Assembly: GCF_003931565.1 (NCBI RefSeq)
Contig: NZ_RRYI01000003.1
Coordinates: forward strand, 62,001-126,000
Direction: 5' to 3'
DNA from: Caulobacter sp. 602-1
Lineage (GTDB): Bacteria > Pseudomonadota > Alphaproteobacteria > Caulobacterales > Caulobacteraceae
Length of the DNA: 64,000 nt
The notes under the pieces are model-generated. The model had not been told where the DNA came from. It was given only the letters and a program-made list of their open reading frames with translations, and made no database searches. The number at the start of each line of letters is the position of its first letter. The stretch's first letter is position 1. Below, in pieces: positions 8,677-16,798 of this stretch. Both the position numbers and the translations under genes were made by a program.

Positions 8677-8812
8677 TCCCGTTCGGGAACATAAAGCGTC
8701 CTTCGAGCGCTGATGTCAATGCAAGCTCCCGTTCGGGAACGCGCCGATGCTCCCATACGGGAATAAATGGCAGAGCGTTGCGCTGATCTGCCGCGAAAAG
8801 TCCCGCACGGGA
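8677..8812. promoter_or_regulatory. Four-operator hipBA control region
   Basis: Four copies of a palindrome TCCC-N4-GGGA, most with CG flanking the centre: TCCCGTTCGGGA at 8677-8688 and 8727-8738 (identical), TCCCATACGGGA at 8751-8762, TCCCGCACGGGA at 8801-8812. Start-to-start spacings are 50, 24 and 50 bp. The first site ends 9 bp before the hipB start codon. Binding by HipB is an inference from position and symmetry; E. coli HipB uses four TATCC-N8-GGATA operators. Confidence 0.8.
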
Positions 8813-8938
8813 GCGCGGCTGGGAAGATACCTAGAGCGACGCCGAGATCATCGGCATCGACCTGCCGGTCGCAACCCGCCGCTCTGCCAAGCGCCGCAGA
8901 GCCTAATCCTCCACGGCCGGACACCGCACGCGAGATGC

Positions 8939-9181
8939 TCAGCGAGCTTGCAGCCATAGTCCGGGTAGCCCACGTGCGTCGCTCTCGCGGCCCGAGGCTG
9001 TCACCTCATAGCCTTCGTCCGTCAACCACATCACCAGTTCGGCCTTGAGTTTCGATCGCAGCGCGCCAGAAGCAATGTCGCTGCGGCGTGTGACGCCAGC
9101 AGGGGCCGGCCGCAGCGCCGCCGGCGAAACGACGGGGCAGTACAGTGGCGCTGGGAGACGCCCGTATCGTCCAGCGCCCCC
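8939..9181 (-). other. Open coding-like stretch without a start
   Basis: Directly after the DUF35 stop codon the minus strand stays open for about 80 codons in one frame, ending at a TGA at 8939-8941. The translation looks protein-like (contains KLKAELVMWLTDEGYEVTASG) rather than a shadow. No ATG with a ribosome-binding site precedes it, so it may be the tail of a damaged gene or a small gene with an unusual start. I do not recognise the product. From 8813 to 8938 I see nothing else. Confidence 0.3.
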
Positions 9182-9601
9182 TCAACTGGCAATACGGAAG
9201 GCGATGACCGGCAAGTCGCTCATCCGAAGCGTTTCCGCCTTTACGGGAACGGGACCCCGCTCGAACAGGGCTTTGAGATCATCCGGAGTCGGCTGCACGC
9301 CGAGCACGATAGCTTGCACGATGGGCCCCTCTTTCAGGCGGATGTGGCCGTAGACATAGGGCGCGATCGCATCAAATCGCGGATGACAGGCGGGCGATAT
9401 GTTGTGGGTCGCCAGCAGAAGCGTCCCATCGCCGCTCAGCTCGGTCGGTTCAACCTCCCAACTCCCGCAATGCTCACAGCAGCCGGTCGGCGGGAAAGTG
9501 TAGCCCTGGCATGACTTGCAGAGGGTTGCCAGGAAGACGTTCCTGGCCAGCCCTTCGTAATACGAACGAAGAGCGCTGGGTTTTTCCGCGACATTCGACA
9601 T
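9182..9601 (-). CDS. DUF35-type zinc-ribbon/OB-fold protein (thiolase partner)
   Basis: Small CoA-binding accessory protein of 139 residues. It has an N-terminal rubredoxin-like zinc ribbon with two CxxC knuckles (CKSC and CEHC, about 28-46) followed by an OB-fold domain (about 50-135). In characterised systems such proteins form complexes with thiolases or thiolase-like aldolases (archaeal HMG-CoA synthase complexes, steroid side-chain Ltp2/ChsH2). The ATG at 9601 lies one base after the thiolase stop, so the pair is translationally coupled. A TTG five codons upstream is an alternative start. Confidence 0.87.
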   Translation of the reverse strand: MSNVAEKPSALRSYYEGLARNVFLATLCKSCQGYTFPPTGCCEHCGSWEVEPTELSGDGTLLLATHNISPACHPRFDAIAPYVYGHIRLKEGPIVQAIVLGVQPTPDDLKALFERGPVPVKAETLRMSDLPVIAFRIAS

Positions 9602-9602
9602 G

Positions 9603-10883
9603 TCAAATGCCCCCAAGGACGATAACGGTGCTGATCATGGCGTATCCGTGCGTGTGAATGACGGAGATTTCAGGCGGCTTCGCGATCTGTCTTGGCCCCG
9701 CCTTGCCGCGCATTTGCAGGACGGCCTCGTAAGTATCTGTCCCCGCGCTCGCCCCCCATGCATGGCCAAAGGCGTGGCGGCCGCCGTGGGTTGACATAGG
9801 ACGGTCGCCGTCAAAGCGCAGGCGGCCTTCTCTCGCGGCCTCCAGCCCTTTTCCGCGCTCCAGATAGCCGATCGTCTCTGCGGTGCAGATGCCGGAGATG
9901 TGCGAGCAATCGTGGGTGTGCAGGTAGTCGATGTCGGCGGCCGTGATGCTGGCCATATCGAAGGCGCTGTCGATCGCCCGCTTATCGAACTCCCAATGGG
10001 TCGGGTCTTCGCCGTACCAAGGCAGGTCGCTATAGTTGATGCCAAACCCCTTGAGTTCGACCGGTTGCGACTTGCCGCCTTTGGCCAGGTCCGCGCGGGT
10101 GATGACCATGGCCGAGGCGCCGTCCGCCGTCGTTACCAGGCTCAGCAGCCGCGACGGCCAGGCGACAAAGGGATTGTGCGCGTCGGAGCGCCAGTATTCG
10201 TAGGGATCCGAGAAGCCTTCCCTGGCTGCGCGGTCTTCGAGCTTTTCCTGGATGTTGGCCTTGGGATTCATGGCGCCGTGCAACCGCCGTGTTCGGCAGA
10301 GTTCGAACATGCCGCGGTCGAAATCTTCGATCGAGAGGCCGTACTTGCGGCAGTAACCGAGCGCGACAAGACCATTGTAGGTCGAGAAGATGTCGTAGCC
10401 CTGCGGCACGCCATAGGCCTGATTGACCGCCATGTCGGTCCATAACCAAGTCTGCTGGTTTGAAATCGGCTCGCGCTCGTAAGGACTAAATCCCTTCACC
10501 TTGGTGCGCGTGGTCTCCAGGCCGTAGACGAGGACGGTGTCGTAGACGCCGGCCGCGACCGACATGGCGGCAAGGGCTGCGCCGACGTTGGTGGTCGAAC
10601 ACTGGGCCTCGAAGTGGACGCCGGCCTTGAACTGGGTTCCCGTCCATTTGGAGAGCTGGGAATAGGTGCCGGGCGCTTGCGAGCTGTGAACCATCGCATT
10701 GCCAGCGAACACGGCGTCGACATCCTGGCCAGTCAGCCCCGCATCGTCGAGGGCTTCCTTGACCGCGCTGGCCGTCAATTCCTGAATGCTCAGGCCTTTA
10801 AGGCCGGGCGTCTCGAGCAGGTCCCCAAACCGCGAGCAGCCGACACCTGAAATCACCGCGCGTTCGCGTAATCTGTTTCTCAT
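9603..10883 (-). CDS. SCP2-type thiolase
   Basis: Thiolase-superfamily protein of 426 residues acting on acyl-CoA. The nucleophilic Cys is in EAQCSTTN (about 90-97), the SCP2-type HDCSH motif is near 325, and the HGGRHAFGHAWGASAG glycine-rich loop near 370 replaces GGHPxGxSG. The sequence pattern is of the acetyl-CoA acetyltransferase/lipid-transfer group, and the coupled DUF35 gene implies a heteromeric thiolase or retro-aldolase. A GGAGGA sits a suitable distance before ATG 10883; an upstream in-frame extension to 10982 lacks support. No other beta-oxidation genes are adjacent, so the substrate is unknown. Confidence 0.88.
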   Translation of the reverse strand: MRNRLRERAVISGVGCSRFGDLLETPGLKGLSIQELTASAVKEALDDAGLTGQDVDAVFAGNAMVHSSQAPGTYSQLSKWTGTQFKAGVHFEAQCSTTNVGAALAAMSVAAGVYDTVLVYGLETTRTKVKGFSPYEREPISNQQTWLWTDMAVNQAYGVPQGYDIFSTYNGLVALGYCRKYGLSIEDFDRGMFELCRTRRLHGAMNPKANIQEKLEDRAAREGFSDPYEYWRSDAHNPFVAWPSRLLSLVTTADGASAMVITRADLAKGGKSQPVELKGFGINYSDLPWYGEDPTHWEFDKRAIDSAFDMASITAADIDYLHTHDCSHISGICTAETIGYLERGKGLEAAREGRLRFDGDRPMSTHGGRHAFGHAWGASAGTDTYEAVLQMRGKAGPRQIAKPPEISVIHTHGYAMISTVIVLGGI

Positions 10884-11116
10884 GAACTGAATCCTCCGCC
10901 GCTGGTTGACCGCGCTGGCAAATGGCTCGTCTGAAAACACATTCGGGTCGCCGGCGAGCCCGAAGTGACACAAGAGGATCACGTGGCCGACATCGCGCTT
11001 TGATCCTCATCAAACGGCTCAGGCGCGCGCGCAGGAGCCTTCGAAAACCCGCCCGTTGGCCCCCGCAACCGGTCGCCCGGCAAGGACCTAGACTCGACAC
11101 CAGCAGGGGATCGAAG

Positions 11117-11278
11117 CTTTCACGTTGGGCGCCTGGCCGCCCCTACGCCTGCTCGGACGATCGCGCCAAGGCCATCAAGCCCTGGACCGACACCTACAAC
11201 CTCAACCGACCCCACTGCGGCATCAAAGGCCTCACACCTTGGCAACGGGTGAACAACCCTCTTGGAAACGACACCTAG
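11117..11278 (+). pseudogene. IS481-like transposase C-terminal remnant
   Basis: The plus strand encodes about 50 residues that match the C-terminal end of IS481-family transposases: RPYACSDDRAKAI, then the typical W-x-x-x-YNxxRPHxxxxGxTPxxRVNN pattern ending NNPLGNDT and a stop. No DDE-domain upstream part is readable, and no terminal inverted repeat is evident. It is a relic of an insertion sequence in an accessory region, and probably marks a past rearrangement between the thiolase block and the stress block. Confidence 0.7.
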
Positions 11279-11614
11279 GCATCCTGGCGGTGACCCAGGC
11301 TTGGGGATGCACGGCCGCGACAATCCCTTCGGCGTCGCGAATGATCCCCGCCACACCAAGTTCGATGGACACGTCCTCGGCGTTCTTGATCAGCAGCGTG
11401 GCCGGCAGGCCTTTGGAGTCCCCCCACCAAAACCAACTCGATGGCGTCCCCGAGGGCGCTTCGCTAGCTGGGCCGGACCAGATTCTTCCGCCGGCAATCG
11501 ACGCGTTCGACGCCGCCCGGATAAGGAAAGGCCCCCATCGTGCCGCGGCAGGCTCCATTGGAGCTGACGCTGGCCTCCAACTCGACCGCGTCGCCAGTCC
11601 AAAGCACCCGCAAG
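11279..11614. other. Interval without a supportable gene
   Basis: Between the transposase remnant and the 3' end of the PRTase/esterase fusion gene. The minus strand has a short stretch (about 11270-11410, containing LLIKNAEDVSIELGVAG) that could be eroded coding sequence, but the similarity to amidohydrolase N-termini is too weak to call. Confidence 0.4.
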
Positions 11615-14254
11615 TCAAAGACCGAAGGGATAGGTATCGTCCTCGCCGGCGCGAACCTCGGTCGCCAACGGGGTCACGGCCCGCGTCTGGTCGAACCAGA
11701 CAAAGGCGTCGTACTGTTGGGACAAGCTGGCGTGGGCGTAATGACTCAGGCGCTCGCTGTCGGGGCGATAGACTACGCCGACATACCGCTCCAGCCGAGG
11801 TTCACGCAGATCGGTCCGCAAGGCCTCATTGTGACCCGGCCGCAGATCGATGAGGAACCGTTCGACGCCCACCGCGTGGCACCACGCCTCATAGCTGTCA
11901 GGGCGCGAGGGCTTGACCGTCTTGACCTCCGCCGGCGCGTCCCAGTCGGAAGCCGCCATCACCGTGCCGCTGTGAGTGCCCAAGCCTATGAGCGCGGCGT
12001 CGCTTCCGAAGCGTTCACGGCAGAGCTGGCCGATGTTCAGTTCGCCCCGCGCGGCGCCCATTTCGGTGTAGCGGGCGTCGCCGATATGGGAATTGTGGGC
12101 CCAGACCACCGCCTTGGCCTGCGGGCCGCGCATCCTCAGAACACGATCGAGCGTCTCGAACATATGCCGATCACGCAGGTTCCAGGACTCGTGGGCGCCA
12201 TAATACATGGCCCGATAGTAGCGTTCGGCGTCGACAACCAGTCGAGCGTTCTGGGTGGCGTCAAACAGGGTCTCGCCGTCCTGGGCGGCGTAGTCGGCGG
12301 CCTTGCGCATCAGATCGACCAGGATGCTCACCACCTGGCGCTCGCAGATCGCATAACCTTCGCTGATCGCAGCTCGGCCGTAAGTCGCCGGCGCGGCGTT
12401 CCAGGGCGCCATGCAGGCGTACCGATCGCGCGCTTCGGCGGCGGCGGCCGGATCGACCTCGTCGAGATAGGCCAGCACCGCAGCCATCGACGCGCGCATG
12501 TTATAGAGGTCAAGGCCATAGAAGCCGACGCGGTGAGCGACCGGCTTTCCGGCGTTGTGATCGCGCAGCCAGCGGGTGAAAGCCTCTACGTCGGTGTTCC
12601 GCCACATCCAAGTGGGAAAGCGGGTAAATGGCGACGGCGTCATCTCCCTGTGCGGCTTCAATCGCACGTGTCGATCTATGGCGGCGGCGTCGGGCCAGTC
12701 GGCCTCGACCGCGACGACCTCGAAGCCATGCTGTTCAATGAGCCGGCGGGTGATCGCCGCCCGGGCGCGATAGAACTCGCTCGTCCCATGGCTGGCCTCG
12801 CCGATCAGCACGACCCGGGCCTTGGCGTAGCGGTCGAAGGCGGCGGCGAAGGCGGGATCGTCGATGTCCGGCAGCGGTTCGGCCGCCGCGGCCAGGCGGG
12901 CCTGAGGCGTGACAGTCAGAGCCCGTGCATCTGCGGTCGCGACCGGGCCGCAAAGCTTGGCGCCAAACCAGTCCCCGGCCAGATGCATTACCTGTTCGAG
13001 CGCGCCGGCTTCCTCGAACAGGTGTCCCGCGTCGGGCACGATGCGCAGGGCCTTGTCACATCGCAGCACGGCCAGGGCCTGCCGGTTGAGCTCGATGACC
13101 TGATGATCCGCACCGCCGACGATGAGCAAGGTTGGCGCTGAAACCCGCGCTAGCGCGGCGCCCGCTAGGTCCGGCCGTCCGCCGCGAGAGACGACGGCGC
13201 CCACCCCCTCGCCCAGCCTGGCGGCCGCCACCAGAGCGGCGCCCGCACCGGTGCTGGCGCCAAACAAACCCAGCGGCAACCTAGCCAGATCCGGCTGACC
13301 CGAGATCCAGTTTATGGCCTGGACCAGTCGCTCGGCCAGGAAGTCGATGTCGAAGACCTTGCGGCGATCGGCGGCCTCGGTGTCGTCCAGCAGGTCGAAC
13401 AGCAGCGTCGCCAAGCCGCGCGTGTTGAGGGAGTCGGCCACGGCGCAATTGCGCGGGCTAAGCCTGCTGGAACCGCTGCCGTGAGCGAACACCACGATGC
13501 CCCGCGCCTCCTCTGGAACCTGAAGGTCACCCGTCAGGCCGCTCGGCGGCAGCCGCACCTCGCGCCGTTCAACGGTCCCGCCAGAGGCGGCGCCGTCCCA
13601 GGCCTGACGCAACAGCGAGATGGTTTCATCATCGGTCAGTTGATGGAAGTCGTCATAGAATCTGCCAACGCCCAGAAACGGCGACGGCGATGCCAGGCAG
13701 ATCACCGTGTCGGCCTCGGCGCGCATGGCTTCCAGGGTCTCGACTGGCGCGAGCGGGATGGCCAGCACGATGCGGGCGGCGCCCTGACGGCGGAGCGCCC
13801 GCAAGGCGGCCTTGGCCGTCGCGCCGGTCGCCAAGCCGTCATCGACCACGATGGCCGTGCGCCCGGCAGGGCTGATCCGAGAACGGTCGCCGAGATAGAG
13901 CGCCCTTCGCCGTTCGATCTCGCCAAGTTCGCGTCGCCGGACGTCCTGAAGATAGGCGGCGTCGGCGCCGGTCGCGGCGGCCAGATCCTCGTTAATGACG
14001 ACCTGCGCCTCTTGTCCGTCCACCACAGCGCCAACGGCGAGTTCAGATTGCCCCGGCGCGCCAAGCTTGCGCACGAGGATCAGGTCGATCGGCGCGGCCA
14101 GGGCCTTGGCGATTTCCACCGCGACCGGAACCCCGCCGCGCGGCAGGGCGTAGACCACGGGACGCGAGAGACCCAGCCCCGCCAGCCGCGCCGCCAATTG
14201 CCGGCCGGCGTCGGCGCGGTCCGCGAAGATCGCGGCGCTGTGGGGCGCGCTCAT
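11615..14254 (-). CDS. Fusion: phosphoribosyltransferase, alpha/beta hydrolase, erythromycin esterase
   Basis: An 879-residue three-domain protein. Residues about 5-215 are a type I phosphoribosyltransferase with the PRPP loop AIVVDDGLATGATA. Residues about 225-430 are a dienelactone-hydrolase-like alpha/beta hydrolase (VFAHGSGSSRLSPRN and the nucleophile elbow GLFGASTGAG). Residues about 450-879 are an erythromycin-esterase-like domain with the conserved GEASHGTSEFYRAR, VEADWPD and WAHNSHIGDAR motifs. PRTases of this type occur with nitroreductases and Hsp20 in dormancy or hypoxia regulons (for example near the mycobacterial DosR set), which matches the neighbours here. It overlaps the nitroreductase gene by 4 bp (14251-14254). 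The substrate of each domain is unknown; macrolide resistance should not be assumed. Confidence 0.9.
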   Translation of the reverse strand: MSAPHSAAIFADRADAGRQLAARLAGLGLSRPVVYALPRGGVPVAVEIAKALAAPIDLILVRKLGAPGQSELAVGAVVDGQEAQVVINEDLAAATGADAAYLQDVRRRELGEIERRRALYLGDRSRISPAGRTAIVVDDGLATGATAKAALRALRRQGAARIVLAIPLAPVETLEAMRAEADTVICLASPSPFLGVGRFYDDFHQLTDDETISLLRQAWDGAASGGTVERREVRLPPSGLTGDLQVPEEARGIVVFAHGSGSSRLSPRNCAVADSLNTRGLATLLFDLLDDTEAADRRKVFDIDFLAERLVQAINWISGQPDLARLPLGLFGASTGAGAALVAAARLGEGVGAVVSRGGRPDLAGAALARVSAPTLLIVGGADHQVIELNRQALAVLRCDKALRIVPDAGHLFEEAGALEQVMHLAGDWFGAKLCGPVATADARALTVTPQARLAAAAEPLPDIDDPAFAAAFDRYAKARVVLIGEASHGTSEFYRARAAITRRLIEQHGFEVVAVEADWPDAAAIDRHVRLKPHREMTPSPFTRFPTWMWRNTDVEAFTRWLRDHNAGKPVAHRVGFYGLDLYNMRASMAAVLAYLDEVDPAAAAEARDRYACMAPWNAAPATYGRAAISEGYAICERQVVSILVDLMRKAADYAAQDGETLFDATQNARLVVDAERYYRAMYYGAHESWNLRDRHMFETLDRVLRMRGPQAKAVVWAHNSHIGDARYTEMGAARGELNIGQLCRERFGSDAALIGLGTHSGTVMAASDWDAPAEVKTVKPSRPDSYEAWCHAVGVERFLIDLRPGHNEALRTDLREPRLERYVGVVYRPDSERLSHYAHASLSQQYDAFVWFDQTRAVTPLATEVRAGEDDTYPFGL

Positions 14255-14826
14255 GACAGCACCGCCTTGCCGACACGACGTATATCGGCGGCGCGCCGGC
14301 CCGGAGGCGGCGACGAACCCCTGGGATGGCCGACGATGATCGGCGCCACGGGCGTGAAGCCGGCCGGAATTCCCAGGTCTGCCTTGGCCGCATCGGTATT
14401 CAACCAGGTTTCCGAAAGGCCGATCCAGCACGTGCCCAGACCCTGGGCGGTCGCGGCCAACATCAGGTTCTGCGCGGCCAGGCAGCAATCCTTGAGAGCC
14501 ATCGGATCGGCGGTTGTCGCGCAGATGATGATCAGGACAGGGGCATTGTAGAAGATATTGAACGCCGGCGAGGCGAGCATTGACCGCAGGCCCGTCAGTT
14601 CGGGGTGATCCGTCGCCGCCGCTTGGAGGGCCGCCTTGGCCTTGGTCGAACACGCCGCCAACGTCGCCGCATCATCGATGACGAAAAAGCACCAGGGCTG
14701 CAGATTGATCCCGCTTGGAGCCCAGATAGCGGCGTCAATCAGAGCGGCGATCGCCGTGTCGGCCACCGGCTCGTCCCTATAGTCGCGGACAGCGCGGCGC
14801 TCGTGAATGGCTATGAGCACGTCCAT
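14251..14826 (-). CDS. Nitroreductase-family FMN oxidoreductase
   Basis: A 191-residue FMN-dependent NAD(P)H oxidoreductase of the NfsB/FRP fold. The N-terminal ERRAVRDYRDEPV is the FMN phosphate-binding motif, APSGINLQPWCFFVI the second FMN contact, and GLGTCWIGLSETW the C-terminal family motif. Length is normal. It is the first gene of a two-gene unit with the PRTase/hydrolase/esterase fusion (ATGA overlap). Natural substrates of such enzymes are seldom nitro compounds; the context suggests a redox or low-oxygen role. Confidence 0.92.
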   Translation of the reverse strand: MDVLIAIHERRAVRDYRDEPVADTAIAALIDAAIWAPSGINLQPWCFFVIDDAATLAACSTKAKAALQAAATDHPELTGLRSMLASPAFNIFYNAPVLIIICATTADPMALKDCCLAAQNLMLAATAQGLGTCWIGLSETWLNTDAAKADLGIPAGFTPVAPIIVGHPRGSSPPPGRRAADIRRVGKAVLS

Positions 14827-14928
14827 GTCGGTCTTGGCTCCTGAGAGGCCCCGCCGCTACCGCCGCGAGACGTGAGATCGGACGCCGCTGGCGTCTGATG
14901 ACGCCGCGACGAGGTGGTGAGGCGTTTG

Positions 14929-15105
14929 TCACGGCGACGGTCTTGGGCCCGACACTCTCATGGCTCCGCTCACGGCCCTTGCGCAGCGACGTGGCTCCAC
15001 CTCGAACAGGCGGTCGATCTCACGTCGCGGCGATCCGAGCTGGCTCGCAATGGCGCGATCCTGACCGCAGCCGGACGTGACCGAGACCTGAGCGGCAACC
15101 GTCAT
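14929..15105 (-). CDS. Possible 58-residue small protein behind an FNR-like box
   Basis: Minus-strand frame starting at ATG 15105 with a very strong GGAGGAGG ribosome-binding site 5 bases upstream and a perfect TTGAC-N4-GTCAA palindrome centred about 73 bp before the start codon. The 58-residue product (MTVAAQVSVTSGCG at the start, basic and Pro/Arg-rich at the end) matches nothing I know and could be a frame-damaged remnant of a longer stress gene. It precedes the nitroreductase gene by 102 bp on the same strand and might share its transcript. Confidence 0.35.
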   Translation of the reverse strand: MTVAAQVSVTSGCGQDRAIASQLGSPRREIDRLFEVEPRRCARAVSGAMRVSGPRPSP

Positions 15106-15171
15106 CTTGGCCTCCTCCGAAAGCGCAACACGGGGGACGTTCAATTGAAGGGCGACAGACCGGGGCACGCG

Positions 15172-15185
15172 TTGACGCAGGTCAA
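15172..15185. promoter_or_regulatory. FNR/FixK-type box
   Basis: TTGACGCAGGTCAA, a perfect palindrome (TTGAC-N4-GTCAA), one base per half-site away from the FNR/FixK consensus TTGAT-N4-ATCAA. It lies upstream of the minus-strand small frame and the nitroreductase unit. It is one of three such sites in 15-19 kb. Confidence 0.6.
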
Positions 15186-15478
15186 TGCCGCCCCGGCCAT
15201 AGCCATCGCCGCGTAAAATTCAGGTGGTAACGGCAAAGACTTGGCGAACGTCGCCTTGGACCGGAGCCAGGTTCCCACGCGTATCCAGCGTCGCACGGGA
15301 AGCTGCATCGCTGGTCATGAAGCATCGAGATCTGGCCTGCGCGACAATGATCTCGGCCCGCCCCCGGGATCGACGCGGCTGGTGATCTGCCAGTGTGGCG
15401 ATTGCGTTGGGTCAATACGATGAGACACGCGGTCGACCATCGTAACGGGACATCGGTCATTCACCAGGAGACGAGGCG

Positions 15479-16246
15479 ATGGATCGACTGAAGAACAAGG
15501 TCGCGATCATCACGGGCGGCGCCCTCGGGCTGGGCCGGGCCACGGCGCTGCGGATGTCCGAAGAAGGCGCAGCGGTCGCCATCTTCGACGTTCTCGACGA
15601 CCAGGGCGCCGCGCTCGCCGCAGAAATCACGGCCAAGGGGCGCCTGGCGCGCTACTGGCGATGCGACGTCAGCAATGAGGCTCAGGTGGAGCGTGCGATC
15701 CACGAAGCGGCCGAACACTTCGGTCGCATCGACATTCTGGTCAACAACGCCGGCGTGGCCGGGGCCAACAAGCCGACCCACGAGACGACCGAGGCCGAGT
15801 GGGATTGGGTCCAGGCCATCAACGTCAAGGGCGTATTCTTTTGCATCAAGCATGCCATTGCGCATTTGCGGCATGCTGGCGGTGGCAGCATCATCAACCT
15901 GTCGTCCATCTATGGACTGGTGGGAGGACCTGACGTCCCCGCCTACCACGCCTCCAAAGGCGCCGTCCGATTGATGAGCAAGACCGACGCGCTCACCTAT
16001 GCGGGCGATCGTATTCGCGTGAACTCCATCCACCCGGGCTTCATCTGGACGCCGATGGTTGAACAGCACCTCAGCGCCCAGGGCGATCTTGAGGCCACTC
16101 GCAAAGCCACGGATGCTCTTCATCCGCTCGGGCATATGGGCGAGGCTGACGATGTCGCCTGGGGCGCGGTCTATCTGGCTTCGGACGAAGCCAAGTTCGT
16201 AACCGGCTCGGAGTTGGTTATTGATGGCGGCTACACGGCGCGCTGA
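15479..16246 (+). CDS. Short-chain dehydrogenase/reductase
   Basis: Classical SDR of 255 residues with a full set of motifs: TGGALGLG cofactor loop (about 12-19), NNAG (about 89-92), active-site Ser in LSSIYG (about 142), YHASK (about 155-159), and the PG motif after the active site. An acidic residue at the end of beta-2 (IFDVLDD) predicts NAD(H) preference. It resembles 3-alpha/20-beta-hydroxysteroid or cyclopentanol dehydrogenases, but the substrate is unknown. An AGGAG-type site (GGAGACGAGGCG) precedes ATG 15479. It converges on the ACP gene across a strong stem-loop. Confidence 0.92.
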   Translation: MDRLKNKVAIITGGALGLGRATALRMSEEGAAVAIFDVLDDQGAALAAEITAKGRLARYWRCDVSNEAQVERAIHEAAEHFGRIDILVNNAGVAGANKPTHETTEAEWDWVQAINVKGVFFCIKHAIAHLRHAGGGSIINLSSIYGLVGGPDVPAYHASKGAVRLMSKTDALTYAGDRIRVNSIHPGFIWTPMVEQHLSAQGDLEATRKATDALHPLGHMGEADDVAWGAVYLASDEAKFVTGSELVIDGGYTAR

Positions 16247-16265
16247 CCCGCGCGCCGTGTAGCCG
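16228..16265 (+). terminator. Strong inverted repeat at the SDR 3' end
   Basis: Perfect 15-bp stem: CGGCTACACGGCGCG (16228-16242) pairs with CGCGCCGTGTAGCCG (16251-16265) around an 8-base loop that contains the SDR stop codon. No T-tract follows. It may act as a terminator or mRNA-end stabiliser between converging genes. Confidence 0.6.
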
Positions 16266-16319
16266 CAGGCCAGCGCAAGCCTTGTTCAGGCGCCGGAGGC
16301 TCCCCGGAATAGCCTCCCG

Positions 16320-16571
16320 CTACGGACCCTGGCGTCGGCTAGAAATATAGGCGACCGCAGCGGCGATCGTGGTCAGTTGCGCGGCCTCGGACTCGGGAAT
16401 TTCGATCCCGAGGCGCTGGTGCAGCGCCGTCAGCAGGTTGAGAAAGTCCATCGAGTCGAGGTCGGCCGGTTCGCGCAGGTCCGCAGACGGATCAAGCCCG
16501 TCGAAATCAATTTCTTGCGCGATGCGCCCTAGTTCATCGCGCAGCACCGCGCGGATGTCCTCGTCGGTCAC
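16320..16571 (-). CDS. Acyl carrier protein
   Basis: An 83-residue acidic four-helix carrier protein. The phosphopantetheine attachment site is the Ser in [10 protein letters not shown] (about residue 40), in place of the more common DSLD. It overlaps the upstream E2 remnant by 4 bp. In related bacteria an ACP of this kind is found beside acs and 2-oxoacid dehydrogenase genes. The carrier gene itself is intact although its upstream neighbours are broken, so whether it still has a role is uncertain. Confidence 0.87.
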   Translation of the reverse strand: MTDEDIRAVLRDELGRIAQEIDFDGLDPSADLREPADLDSMDFLNLLTALHQRLGIEIPESEAAQLTTIAAAVAYISSRRQGP

Positions 16572-16798
16572 AAAGCCTCCGGGGTCTGTAGCAGCCGACC
16601 GATTTCGGCGAGGAAGAGGCCGCCGCGGTGACCATCGCTGACCCGGTGATCTGCGGCCAGGGTGACGGTCGCGACCGGCCGCGCGGTGACCGATCCGTCC
16701 ACGATCCAGGGCCGCTGAACCACCTTGCCGAACCCCACGATGGCCACCTGCGGCGGATAGATGACGCCAAACAGAGCCTCGACGCCCCGGTCCCCCAT
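16568..16798 (-). pseudogene. 2-oxoacid dehydrogenase E2 (acyltransferase) C-terminal fragment
   Basis: About 76 residues equal to the end of the E2 catalytic domain: [20 protein letters not shown], the strand [15 protein letters not shown] with the catalytic HxxxDG-type motif, and a normal C-terminus. The lipoyl domain and most of the acyltransferase core are missing. Immediately upstream, in a different frame, lies the N-terminal part of an acetyl-CoA synthetase gene. The arrangement indicates one deletion that removed the end of acs and the start of the E2 gene. Confidence 0.78.

Noticed and set aside
11270-11410. Possible amidohydrolase N-terminal fragment on the minus strand (LLIKNAEDVSIELGVAG)
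   Set aside because: The resemblance covers fewer than 25 residues and no metal-binding motif follows. It is not enough for a call.
11540-13141. 533-codon plus-strand frame
   Set aside because: Antisense of the PRTase/hydrolase/esterase fusion, which carries all three sets of active-site motifs.
11615-14254. Macrolide resistance gene (erythromycin esterase)
   Set aside because: The domain belongs to the broad erythromycin-esterase-like superfamily and is part of a stress-type fusion. Resistance should not be inferred from this.
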